A stretch of DNA of 64,000 nt, from NCBI RefSeq assembly GCF_041053105.1, contig NZ_CP163444.1, positions 2,852,001-2,916,000 on the forward strand, given 5' to 3'. Below, in pieces: positions 7,988 through 15,737 of the stretch. Within the stretch, counting starts at the first letter, position 1. Every line of letters starts with the position of its first letter. The notes beneath the pieces are model-generated. The model was not told where the DNA came from and searched no databases. It was given only the letters and a program-made list of their open reading frames with translations. Source of the stretch: Streptomyces sp. R44 (lineage in GTDB: Bacteria > Actinomycetota > Actinomycetes > Streptomycetales > Streptomycetaceae). A program made the translations under genes and the position numbers.

Positions 7988-9691
7988 ATGGTCGCGAGGT
8001 ACGTCGTCTCGCCGCGCGGGGGCCGCCGGGCCCACCGCGACATCGCGTCGGCGCTCCGCGCGGCGGCCGCACGGGGCCGGGCGGCCCTGATCGAGATCGC
8101 GCCCGGGCGGTACGAGGAGGCGCTCACCGTCCGGGGCGAGGTGCGGCTGGTCGCGGCCGAGGGCCCGGGCTCCGTCCTGGTCGGCCGGACCCGGGGCGCG
8201 GCCCTGGACGCGTTCGGAACGGTCCAGGTCCACGGGCTCGTCCTGGTCGGCCGCGAGGCGGACGTCGTCGGCTGCCACACCGGGACGCTGACGCTGGAGC
8301 ACACGGAGATCCGGGCCCACGGCGGCGTCGCGCTGCACGCCCGGCCGGGCACCTCCGTCACCCTGCGGGACAGTGTGGTCGCGCACGGCCGGACGCTCTT
8401 CTCCGGCGGCGCGGGGCTCGTCGAGCGGTGCCGGTTCACCGATGCCGCGGACAACGCCGTCGCCGTCATCGACGGGGCCCGCGTCTCGGTCCGGGGCAGC
8501 CGGATCGAGGGCAGCCGGATCCACGGCGTGCGGGTCAGCGACGCACAGGCCGAGGTCCTCGGCTGCGAGCTGACCGGCACCGGAAACGCGGCGCTCATGG
8601 CGGACGCCCGGGCTCACCTCACCGTCGCGGACTGCGCGATCACCGCCGTGCACGCGGAGGGGATCATGTTCACCGAGCAGTCCCGGGGCTCCGTCGACAC
8701 CACGCGCGTCACGGACGCCCAGCACGGGATCGCCGCCGCGAACGGGGCGGACCCCCTGGTGCGCGGCTGCGTCCTCACCGACTGCCGGGACACCGGCATC
8801 AACGTCCAGAGCGGGGCCAGGGGCCGCTTCGAGGACTGCGAGGTCCTGAACGCGAGGAACGTCTCGGTGTTCTCGACCAAGGGCGGCGCGCCGGAGGTGC
8901 ACGGCTGTCGCGTCGCGGGAGGGAACGTCGGCATCGCCGTCACCGAGGGGGCGAGGGGACACTTCACGCGCGTCCGGATCCAGGACCTGGCGAACTCCGC
9001 GCTGCGGGTCTGGAACGAGTCCGGAGCCGTGTTCGAGGGCGTCCGGGTGGACCGTTGCACGCTGGGCCTGGACACCAAGGGTGACGGCGGCACGACGGCC
9101 GACCTCTCCGACGTGGTGTTGCGTGACTTCGAGACCGCGGTGACCGCGCTCGGCGAGTCGAGGGTCACGCTCAAGGGCGTGACGGCGGAGCGCGGGGCGG
9201 TGGGCTTCTTCGCGGGCGAGGAGGCACGGGTGCTCGTGCAGGACAGCACCGTAACCGCCGTGAGCATCGGCGGGGCCGTTGCGGCCGGCAAGGGGAGGCT
9301 CTCCGCGAGGAACCTCACCGTGAACGGCTCCGAGGGAACCGGCCTGGCCGGGAGCGAGTCCGGCTACCTGGACGTGGCGAACAGTGAGTTCACCGACTGC
9401 GCGAGCGCGGGCGTCGCCTTCGCCGACCAGAGCTCCGGCCGCCTGGTGGACTGCTCCGTGAACGGGACGGGCGGAGCCGCCGTCCTGCACAACAGCCGCG
9501 TCGAGTTCGTCTCGCTGCGCACAACACTGCCGGTCGTCCGCAGGACCATCCGCACGGTCGACCAGCCCCCGACGGTCGTCAACCAGATCGGTCCGGTGTT
9601 CCACAGGGACGTCCACGGCGCCCAGTTCGCCTGGAACAACGACCACGTCACCCAGAACCAGCAAACCGAAGGAGACGATTCCTCCCGATGA
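7988..9691 (+). CDS. Right-handed parallel beta-helix protein with C-terminal Gln/Asn-rich motif
   Basis: This 567-residue protein is built almost entirely of repeating G-x-x/V-x-V-x-x-C-x-I coils typical of pectate-lyase-like right-handed beta-helices. The coils run from about residue 60 to 510. No signal peptide or membrane segment is visible, so it should be cytoplasmic. After a short linker, residues 535-559 carry GPVF...V...QFAWNN..VTQNQQ. That motif recurs near the start of the next gene's product (17 of 25 positions identical). The stop overlaps the next start (ATGA, 9688-9691), implying coupled synthesis. Polysaccharide-cleaving residues are not evident. A scaffold, sensor or ligand-binding role is more likely than an enzyme, but the function is unknown. 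Confidence 0.85.
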   Translation: MVARYVVSPRGGRRAHRDIASALRAAAARGRAALIEIAPGRYEEALTVRGEVRLVAAEGPGSVLVGRTRGAALDAFGTVQVHGLVLVGREADVVGCHTGTLTLEHTEIRAHGGVALHARPGTSVTLRDSVVAHGRTLFSGGAGLVERCRFTDAADNAVAVIDGARVSVRGSRIEGSRIHGVRVSDAQAEVLGCELTGTGNAALMADARAHLTVADCAITAVHAEGIMFTEQSRGSVDTTRVTDAQHGIAAANGADPLVRGCVLTDCRDTGINVQSGARGRFEDCEVLNARNVSVFSTKGGAPEVHGCRVAGGNVGIAVTEGARGHFTRVRIQDLANSALRVWNESGAVFEGVRVDRCTLGLDTKGDGGTTADLSDVVLRDFETAVTALGESRVTLKGVTAERGAVGFFAGEEARVLVQDSTVTAVSIGGAVAAGKGRLSARNLTVNGSEGTGLAGSESGYLDVANSEFTDCASAGVAFADQSSGRLVDCSVNGTGGAAVLHNSRVEFVSLRTTLPVVRRTIRTVDQPPTVVNQIGPVFHRDVHGAQFAWNNDHVTQNQQTEGDDSSR

Positions 9692-10095
9692 GCGACCAGC
9701 AGAACACCCCGCGCAGCGACGGACCGGTCTTCAACCATGGCGTCTCGCACTCCCAGTTCGCCTGGAACAACGAGACCGTCACGCAGAACCAGCAGAGCAA
9801 CAGCACGGTCGCACCGGGGTACGAGACGCTCGCCGAGCGGGTGAACGAACTCCTCCGGGAGCTCCCCCGGGCCGGCCTCGCCGAGCCGGACCGCCAAGGC
9901 ACCCAGGAGGCGGCCGAGGAGGTCCTGGCGGAGATCACCGGGCCCGAGCCCGTCGAGCCGGGCCGACTGCGCCGCGCGCTCACCACCCTGCGGGGCGCCC
10001 TCGCGCCGGTCGCGACGGGGGTCGCGGCCGGGACGGCGGCGGGGGCGCAGGAGTGGGCCGTGGCGGCGATCGGCGGGCTGACGGGGATCGGGTAG
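9688..10095 (+). CDS. Small protein sharing the QFAWNN..VTQNQ motif, hydrophobic C-terminus
   Basis: This 135-residue protein has no family I can name. Residues 12-36 repeat the Gln/Asn-rich motif found at the C-terminus of the upstream beta-helix protein. Residues about 45-105 look like two amphipathic helices (ETLAERVNELLREL; TQEAAEEVLAEI). The last 40 residues are Ala/Gly-rich and hydrophobic with a single Trp (GVAAGTAAG, AVAAIGGLTGIG) and might insert into or associate with membrane. The start is fixed by the ATGA overlap with the upstream gene and an upstream GGAG. The two-gene arrangement suggests that the products meet through the common motif, as receptor and effector do in amyloid-motif signalling pairs. 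That is a hypothesis. Confidence 0.75.
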   Translation: MSDQQNTPRSDGPVFNHGVSHSQFAWNNETVTQNQQSNSTVAPGYETLAERVNELLRELPRAGLAEPDRQGTQEAAEEVLAEITGPEPVEPGRLRRALTTLRGALAPVATGVAAGTAAGAQEWAVAAIGGLTGIG

Positions 10096-10342
10096 CCCCG
10101 GGTCCCCTCCGGTGCTCACCCGTTCGGCACGGCCCGTCAGCCGGCACCCCGCGACCAGCCCTGACCTGCGAAAAGGTCGGGAATCCAGCCGACACACCGT
10201 ATCGAACGGACCAATCCTGATGCCCCATCAGCAGGCGGGGCGGGCAGCGCGGCTCTTATCTCGGTCTCAGAAGGTCCGGCTCCGGGATGTCCCTCCCGGC
10301 AGGACCAGCCGGCATGACCGCTCGCGCGCCCCGGAGGACCCC

Positions 10343-10900
10343 ATGCGCACCACTGCCCGCCTGTTCACCGGTACCGCGCTGGCGGTCCTCGCGATAGGGG
10401 CGTTCGGCGCCCCCGCGGCGTACGCGAACGACAACCAGGAATGGAACAGCGAGAGCCACGAGTCGAGCGGGAACAGCGGGAAGCACGAGTCGCTGGAGAT
10501 CTTCCCGTCGTCCGCGTCCCCGGGCGAGACCGTCACCGTGAACACGCTCGCCTGTGGCAAGCACGGCCACGGCGTCGGGGACGCGAACTCGCTCGGCGCG
10601 GGCGAGTTCCAACTGAACCCGAGCACGCACAAGGAGGTCGTGGTCGGACAGTTCAAGGTGCCGGAGCACGTCAAGTCCGGCTCCTACTGGATCAGCGTGG
10701 CCTGCGACAACGGCAAGACCGCCCGGGGCGACCTGTGGGTCAAGCACCGGAGTCCCAGCGGCCACGTCCAGACCGGTGTCGGGGGCAGTGTCGGCCCCGA
10801 CACCGCCCAGGTCACGGCAGGCGTGGCGGTGCTGGCCGCGGCTGCCGTCGGCGGGGTCGTGCTCCTGCGTCGCCGGGCGAGCGGCGCGCAGGGCCACTGA
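10343..10900 (+). CDS. Secreted, C-terminally membrane-anchored protein (sortase neighbour)
   Basis: This 185-residue protein begins with a clear Sec signal peptide (MRTTARLFTG..., cleavage after AYA). A polar Ser/Asn/His stretch follows, then a single Ig-like region from about residue 50 to 130. One hydrophobic helix (VAVLAAAAVGGVVLL) ends in RRR. Two cysteines in LACGKHG and VACDNG may form a disulfide. The layout resembles a sorted surface protein, but no LPxTG or LAxTG is present. The ATG at 10343 is preceded by GGAGGA; the longer open frame upstream has no coding character. A class F sortase gene follows after 96 bp, a pairing repeated in many Streptomyces. The function is unknown, probably at the cell surface. 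Confidence 0.8.
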   Translation: MRTTARLFTGTALAVLAIGAFGAPAAYANDNQEWNSESHESSGNSGKHESLEIFPSSASPGETVTVNTLACGKHGHGVGDANSLGAGEFQLNPSTHKEVVVGQFKVPEHVKSGSYWISVACDNGKTARGDLWVKHRSPSGHVQTGVGGSVGPDTAQVTAGVAVLAAAAVGGVVLLRRRASGAQGH

Positions 10901-10996
10901 GACCACCGCCCGTCCTGCCCCCGCCGCGCGCCCGAACACGGCCCGGCGGGGGCAGGGCCACATCCACGAAGCGACCGAGGGAATCAGGGAACCCAG

Positions 10997-11614
10997 GTGA
11001 GCAACAGGACCAAGGGCTGGGTCATAGCCGTGGCCGCCTGCGCCGGACTCTGGCTCGTCCAGAACGGCTCGGAGAACGTCACCCCGCCCGTGCCGTCGGC
11101 CGCGCAGGCCTTCGCCGCCGGGCCGAGCGTGCACACCGACGCCGCCGCCGACCCGCTGCCGCCCTCCGCGCCGGTCCGGCTGCGGATCCCCGAGACCGAC
11201 GTGGACACCCCGATGATGCGGCTCGGCCTCGCGGAGAACGGCGCGCTCGCCGTGCCGCCGGCCGCCGACCGGAACATGGCCGGCTGGTACGGGGACGGCA
11301 CCACGCCCGGTGCCAAGGGCACCGCGATCGTCGCCGGCCACGTCGACAACGCGGAAGGGCCCGCCGTCTTCTACACCCTGGGCGCGCTCAGGAAGGGCCA
11401 CCGGATCGAGGTGGACCGGGAGGACGGGAGGACCGCCGTCTTCACGGTCGACGCGATCGAGGTCTACGACAACAAGAACTTCCCGGACAAGAAGGTGTAC
11501 GCGGAGGCCGACCGGGCCGAGATCCGGGTGATCACCTGCGGCGGCGGCTTCTCGAAGAAGAACGGCTACCAGGGGAACGTGGTCGCCTTCGGCCACCTCA
11601 TCGGGGTCAGGTAG
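10997..11614 (+). CDS. Class F sortase-like transpeptidase
   Basis: This 205-residue protein has an N-terminal membrane segment (WVIAVAACAGLWLVQ), a low-complexity linker, and a sortase beta-barrel from about residue 55. The catalytic His is in IVAGHVDN and the catalytic Cys in IRVITCGGG. The Arg expected 8-12 residues after the Cys is not present: the segment reads NGYQGNVVAFGH, with Gln at the usual Arg place. The start is GTG at 10997. The protein upstream is the natural candidate partner, though it lacks a known sorting motif. It should act on the outer face of the membrane. Sortase fold assignment is firm; catalytic competence is uncertain. Confidence 0.85.
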   Translation: MSNRTKGWVIAVAACAGLWLVQNGSENVTPPVPSAAQAFAAGPSVHTDAAADPLPPSAPVRLRIPETDVDTPMMRLGLAENGALAVPPAADRNMAGWYGDGTTPGAKGTAIVAGHVDNAEGPAVFYTLGALRKGHRIEVDREDGRTAVFTVDAIEVYDNKNFPDKKVYAEADRAEIRVITCGGGFSKKNGYQGNVVAFGHLIGVR

Positions 11615-11620
11615 GACCCC

Positions 11621-12406
11621 TCACGCCCACTGGTCGAAGGCCAGCTTCGCGACCAGCGAGAGCACCACGACGAGCAGCACCCCGCGGACGAACTCGGCGC
11701 CCTTGCTCAGCGCCATCCGCGCCCCGACCGTCCCGCCGACCAGGTTGAAGACGGCCATGACGCCCGCGAGCTGCCAGTACACACTGCCCTGGTACGCGAA
11801 CATCGCGAGCGCGCCCGCGTTGGTGCAGACGTTCACGATCTTCGCGGTGGCGGACGCGGTCACCAGGTCCAGGTGGAGCACGGCGGTCAGCGCGAGGACC
11901 AGGAAGGTGCCCGTGCCCGGCCCGAACAGACCGTCGTAGAAGCCGATCCCGCCGCCGACGACCACGATCGCGGTCATGATCCGCGCCCGGGTCAGCGGCG
12001 CCCGCTCCTCCCCCTCGGTCTTCGCGCCGAAGGAGGGCCGCAGCATCACGAAGGCGGCGACCGCGAGCAGCACCACCATGATCACCGGGCGCAGGACGTC
12101 GCTGCTGATCCCGGCCGCGAAGAACGCGCCGCTCATGGAGCCGGCGAGGGCCGCGAGCCCGATCCGTACCGCCGTCCACACCCGCACGGGCGCCTTGCGG
12201 ACGTAGGTGACGGCCGCCCCGGTGGTGCCGACGATGGCGACGGCCTTGTTGGTGCCGAGGATCTGCGCGGCCGGGACGTGGGGCAGCCCGAGCAGCAGGG
12301 CGGGCAGCAGGAGCAGCCCGCCACCGCCCACCACGGCGTCGATCCAGCCGGCCACGAGCGCGGCGAGGCAGAGCAGGACCAGGGTTGTCAGCGTGATGTC
12401 GGGCAT
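11621..12406 (-). CDS. TauE/SafE family sulfite/organosulfonate exporter-like permease
   Basis: This 261-residue integral membrane protein has the usual eight or so hydrophobic segments and the family's opening AGWIDAVVGGGGLLLLPALL. A second, half-repeat G-G-G-I-G-F-Y-D-G-L-F-G-P-G-T-G-T-F lies near residue 150. The TauE/SafE (DUF81) family moves small anions such as sulfite, sulfoacetate or acetate derivatives, but the substrate cannot be deduced here. It ends 6 bp from the convergent sortase gene. Upstream on the same strand lie a small membrane ORF and the ferric-reductase-like gene, possibly a common unit, with a 37-bp gap to the small ORF. Confidence 0.88.
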   Translation of the reverse strand: MPDITLTTLVLLCLAALVAGWIDAVVGGGGLLLLPALLLGLPHVPAAQILGTNKAVAIVGTTGAAVTYVRKAPVRVWTAVRIGLAALAGSMSGAFFAAGISSDVLRPVIMVVLLAVAAFVMLRPSFGAKTEGEERAPLTRARIMTAIVVVGGGIGFYDGLFGPGTGTFLVLALTAVLHLDLVTASATAKIVNVCTNAGALAMFAYQGSVYWQLAGVMAVFNLVGGTVGARMALSKGAEFVRGVLLVVVLSLVAKLAFDQWA

Positions 12407-12443
12407 GGCCGTGAGCCTAGGGAGGAGATCGTTGCCCCGTCCA

Positions 12444-12632
12444 TCAATCCGCTGATCGTTGAGCTACGTCTGAGCTTGCGGCGCCCGGCTCCCGGTCGGG
12501 GGCGGGCGGGGCCGCCGGGGTGACGACGGCGGTGAGCAGGGTCGCGGCGAGCGCCCCGGCGCCGAGGAGCGCGGCGGCGAGCCGGCGCCGGGCGAGCTCG
12601 GTGGGGCGCGGTGCTCGGTGTCTAGGCGGCAT
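12444..12632 (-). CDS. Small membrane ORF, possible truncated FMN-binding protein
   Basis: This 62-residue open frame starts at ATG 12632, overlapping the end of the ferric-reductase-like gene by 11 bp. It contains one hydrophobic segment (LLGAGALAATLLTAVV) followed by a Pro/Ala-rich tail. In many actinomycetes such a ferric-reductase-like gene is followed by one for a secreted FMN-binding domain protein that starts just like this. Here the frame stops right after the signal-like segment, so it could be a remnant. It may equally be spurious. Confidence 0.35.
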   Translation of the reverse strand: MPPRHRAPRPTELARRRLAAALLGAGALAATLLTAVVTPAAPPAPDREPGAASSDVAQRSAD

Positions 12633-13983
12633 GGTCGAAGTCCTCGCTGTGGATACGGGAGGCCGGCACCCCGGCCCTGAGCAGGGAGGCGGTCGCGGCG
12701 CGGGCCATCGCGGGCGGTCCGCACAGGTACACGTCGTGGGTGGCGAGTTCGGGCACGAGGTGGCGCAACGCGCGGGGCGCGAGGGGGTCGAAGGCGCCGT
12801 CCGAGGGCCCGAGCAGGAAGTGCAGGGCGGCCTGCCGTGCGCGGGCGATGGTCTCCAGCTCGGCGCGCAGCACGAGCCCCGCCTCGTCCGAGGCCCGGTA
12901 GAGGAGGGTCACGTCACCGGGCCCGCCGGGCAGGGTCTCGAACAGGGCGCGGAGCGGGGTGATGCCGACCCCGCCGGCGAGCAGCAGGACCTTGCGGCGG
13001 GTGCGGCGGTGGGCGGTGAGCGCGCCGAAGGGTCCGGAGGCGAGGACACGGGTGCCGGGGCGGAGCCGGCGGATGCGCCGTGTGTGGTCGCCGAGCGCCT
13101 TCACGGTGATCCGCAGGGTGTCGTCGCGGACCGGCGCGGAGAGCGAGAACGGCAGGGCGGTCGCCCAGAGCCCGCGCCGCAGGAACCGCCAGCGGAAGAA
13201 CTGGCCGGGCTCGGCGCGCAGCAGCGCCACTCCCCTGCCGCGGACGAGGACCGACACCACCCCGGGGCCCTCGTCGCGGACCTCGGCGACCCGCAGCTCG
13301 TGGCGGAGGGCGGCGCGGACGGGGACGACGAACCGGTACCAGACGAGGAGGACGGCGACGGTGCCGTGCGCCATCGACCAGAGCCAGCGGGTGAGGAGAC
13401 CGCCGGCGAGGTCGGGTCCGGCGAGCTGGTGGACGAAGCCGAGCGCGGCGGCGAGCAGGGCGCCGAGGTGGACCGCCCGCCAGGTCTCGTGCCGGATGCG
13501 GCGGCGGACGGCCCGGGCGGAGGTGACGCCGACGGCGACGAGGAGGCCGGTGCCGGCGGTGGCGGCGGCGATCGCCCCGTACGCGAGGAGGTCCCCGGTG
13601 GCGGTGACGAGATCGGTACGGGTGTGCACGGCGTAACCGCACAGGGCGAGGAGGGCGTGGGCGCCGATCAGACCGAGGACGTACCGGCCGCCGAGCGCGT
13701 GCCAGCGGGCGAGCCGGTCGGCGCCGACGCCGTGCTCGACGGCCGGGACGCGGGCCATCAGCAGGAGCAGGACGAGGACGCCGTACCCGGCGAGGAGGCC
13801 GGTGAGGTGGGCGCCGGTCGCGAAGAACGCGTCGAGGCGGGCGGAGGGCCTGGCCTGCACGCCCCACAGCAGGGCCACGGCCCCGGCGCCGGCGGCGATC
13901 GCGTTCCGCAGCCGCTCGGGAGGCAGGCGCAGGGCCGTGGGCAGAGGTACGTGGGACGGGGGGTGGCTGGCCTCGATGGTCAC
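12622..13983 (-). CDS. Ferric reductase-like transmembrane / FAD-NAD(P) oxidoreductase
   Basis: This protein of about 453 residues combines a six-helix ferric-reductase-like membrane domain with a C-terminal ferredoxin-NADP-reductase module. In the membrane domain, His residues lie in RWHALGG, GAHALLAL, ETWRAVHLGAL and GFVHQL. The reductase module shows FAD-binding R-x-x-S-like sequence (ALPFSLSAP), nucleotide-binding LLLAGGVGITPLRALFE and a C-terminal YLCGPPAM. Such proteins pass electrons from NAD(P)H through flavin and haem across the membrane; the acceptor is unknown. A GTG at 13983 was preferred because family similarity begins about there; an in-frame ATG lies further upstream at 14076. 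The gene diverges from the nitrite reductase operon. Confidence 0.8.
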   Translation of the reverse strand: MTIEASHPPSHVPLPTALRLPPERLRNAIAAGAGAVALLWGVQARPSARLDAFFATGAHLTGLLAGYGVLVLLLLMARVPAVEHGVGADRLARWHALGGRYVLGLIGAHALLALCGYAVHTRTDLVTATGDLLAYGAIAAATAGTGLLVAVGVTSARAVRRRIRHETWRAVHLGALLAAALGFVHQLAGPDLAGGLLTRWLWSMAHGTVAVLLVWYRFVVPVRAALRHELRVAEVRDEGPGVVSVLVRGRGVALLRAEPGQFFRWRFLRRGLWATALPFSLSAPVRDDTLRITVKALGDHTRRIRRLRPGTRVLASGPFGALTAHRRTRRKVLLLAGGVGITPLRALFETLPGGPGDVTLLYRASDEAGLVLRAELETIARARQAALHFLLGPSDGAFDPLAPRALRHLVPELATHDVYLCGPPAMARAATASLLRAGVPASRIHSEDFDHAA

Positions 13984-14165
13984 GTCCGGCACCCTAGGGC
14001 GGCCCGTATACGGGAACGGCGTCCTTAAGGCGCGCTTGAGCCGAGACTGACCGGGCGTTAATCCGGCGGGCCTCACAGCGCCCGGCCCGACGGACGGAGA
14101 TCAGCGTTCCGTACGGGAAACAGTCGGGATGCCGACGGGTAACACCGGCCCCGCACCCTTCCGGT

Positions 14166-15737
14166 ATGAGTACACGGATCGTGGTGGTCGGGGGCGGAAC
14201 GGCGGGCGCCCGGCTCGCCCAGCGCCTGCCCGTCACCCTCCTCGGCGAGGAACCGCACGCCCCGTACAACAGGGTGCTCCTCGCCGACGTCCTCGCCGGA
14301 CGGTACGCCCCCGAGGTCATCGCCCTGCCCGGGACCCGGGAGCCGGTACGGCTCGGGGTGCGGGCGGTACGCATCGACCGCGCGGCCCGGACGGTCGCCT
14401 GCGCGGACGGCTCGCTCGTCCCGTACGACCGGCTGGTCCTGGCCACGGGCTCCAACCCGGTCCTCCCGCCGCTGCGCGGAGCGCGTGGGGCGGCCCTCCC
14501 GTCCGGGGTCCACCCCTTCCGCACCCTCGACGACTGCCTGGAGCTGCGCGCCGTCGTACGGCCCGGGGTACGGGCCGTGGTCATCGGCGGCGGGCTCCTC
14601 GGCGTCTCGGCCGCGCGGGCCCTCGCGGCGCTCGGCGCCGAGGTCGTCCTGGCGCAGCAGGGCGAGCGCCTGATGGAGCGCCAGCTCGACGAGCAGGCCT
14701 CGGCACTGCTCCGGGAGCACGTCGAGGCCCTCGGGGTCGAGGTGCACACCGAATGCCGGGTCAGCGGCCTGCGGCAGCGGGACGGGACGGTGACGGCGGT
14801 CGAACTCGCCGACGGCTTCGTCCTCGACGCACAGGTCGTGGTCCTGGCGTGCGGGGTCCGGCCCCGGGTGGCCCTGGCGAGGGAGGCGGGCCTGGAGGTC
14901 GCGAGGGGCATCGTGGTCGACGACGCCCTCCGTACCTCGGACCCGTACATCCACGCGATCGGCGACTGCGCGGAGCACGGCGGCCACGTGTACGGCCTGG
15001 CGGGCCCGGCCCTGGAACAGGCGGACGTCCTGGCGGAGGTGCTCCTGGCGGAAACCTCCACCCCCGCGCCCACGCGCACACGGGACGGCGCGCTTGACCC
15101 CGCACCCGCACCCGCACGGGACGGCGCCCGCCCGCCGTGTGGGCAATCGTCCCGCAGGGCGGGACGGGTGGGCACACGGGACGGCGCCCTTGGCGGCGCG
15201 CTCAGCTTCCGCACCGACCGGCACCCCAAGGACGCCGCGCATCCGGTGCGGGTCCAGGCACAGGAGGCGGAGGCACCCGCAAAGGTGCCGTCCGCTGTGC
15301 CCACCCTCCCCCAAGCTCTCGGCTTCGCTCGAGCAGGGGGGACCCCCATCGCCCCGGCGGAACGCATGCCCACAGCAGCGGAAGCTGCGCCCACCGCGGC
15401 GGCCGAAGCGGCGCCCACAGCGGCGGAAGCCGCGCCCACAGCGCGCTACACCGGCACCCGCGCCCTCACCCGTCTCACCCTCGGCGGCCCCGAGCCCCTC
15501 GACCTCGCCGCGTTCGGCGAGACGACTCCCCAGCCCGGCGACGACGTCGTCCAGCTCACCGATGCCACCCGCGCCGCCTACCGCAAGGTCGTCGTCCGCG
15601 GCGACCGCCTCGTCGGCGGCGTCCTCCTCGGCGACCTCGCCGCCGTCGGCGCACTCGCAAGGGCCTGGGAGGGCGACGAGGCCCTGCCCGACGAGGCCCC
15701 CCTGCTCCACCTGCTCACCCACGACGGAGGCTCCTGA
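14166..15737 (+). CDS. FAD-dependent NirB-like oxidoreductase interrupted in frame by repeat DNA
   Basis: This 523-residue protein has an FAD site (VVVGGGTAGARLAQ), an NAD site (VVIGGGLLGVSAAR) and a second FAD motif (IHAIGDCAEHGG), the two-dinucleotide plan of the NirB N-terminus. Residues from about 427 resume with a NirB-like C-terminal domain (YRKVVVRGDRLVGGVLLGD). In between, about residues 297-425 (about 15055-15440) form a low-complexity insert made of dispersed Streptomyces repeats and an A-E-A-A-P-T repeat. The reading frame survives the insert. It is the first gene of the nitrite reductase operon and overlaps nirB (TGATG at 15735-15739). It probably supplies or accepts electrons in nitrite or nitrate reduction; the exact role is inferred. 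Confidence 0.8.
   Translation: MSTRIVVVGGGTAGARLAQRLPVTLLGEEPHAPYNRVLLADVLAGRYAPEVIALPGTREPVRLGVRAVRIDRAARTVACADGSLVPYDRLVLATGSNPVLPPLRGARGAALPSGVHPFRTLDDCLELRAVVRPGVRAVVIGGGLLGVSAARALAALGAEVVLAQQGERLMERQLDEQASALLREHVEALGVEVHTECRVSGLRQRDGTVTAVELADGFVLDAQVVVLACGVRPRVALAREAGLEVARGIVVDDALRTSDPYIHAIGDCAEHGGHVYGLAGPALEQADVLAEVLLAETSTPAPTRTRDGALDPAPAPARDGARPPCGQSSRRAGRVGTRDGALGGALSFRTDRHPKDAAHPVRVQAQEAEAPAKVPSAVPTLPQALGFARAGGTPIAPAERMPTAAEAAPTAAAEAAPTAAEAAPTARYTGTRALTRLTLGGPEPLDLAAFGETTPQPGDDVVQLTDATRAAYRKVVVRGDRLVGGVLLGDLAAVGALARAWEGDEALPDEAPLLHLLTHDGGS
15135..15305. repeat. Dispersed hairpin-ended element, copy 1 (inside a gene)
   Basis: A long imperfect hairpin (15135-15155 pairing with 15159-15179, arms CCGTGTGGGCAATCGTCCCGC and its near complement) begins the element. 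A spacer follows that includes cgccgcgcatccggtgcggg, then the partial arm gtccgctgtgcccaccc near 15288-15305. The same pieces, reverse-complemented, make up the element at 55613-55820. This copy lies in frame inside the FAD oxidoreductase gene. Confidence 0.75.
15304..15350. repeat. Second dispersed palindromic element (CTCCCCCAAGCTC type)
   Basis: The segment runs ctcccccaagctctcggc, ttcg, ctcgagcaggggggaccccc. It has outer CCCCC/GGGGG arms and an inner GCTC..GAGC hairpin capped by TTCG. From memory this sequence is dispersed in many Streptomyces genomes, usually between genes. Here it is translated as part of the FAD oxidoreductase insert. Confidence 0.7.
15373..15446. repeat. Imperfect tandem repeat encoding A-E-A-A-P-T
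   Basis: Three to four degenerate copies of (cc)cacagcggcggaagc(c/t)gcg follow each other and are translated as AAEAAPTA-type repeats. They end the repeat-derived insert of the FAD oxidoreductase, just before its C-terminal domain resumes. Confidence 0.7.

Noticed and set aside
7001..9664. 887-codon open frame antisense to the beta-helix and aminotransferase genes
   Set aside because: Composition is His/Arg/Asp-rich without recognisable domains, while the + strand encodes a clear repeat fold.
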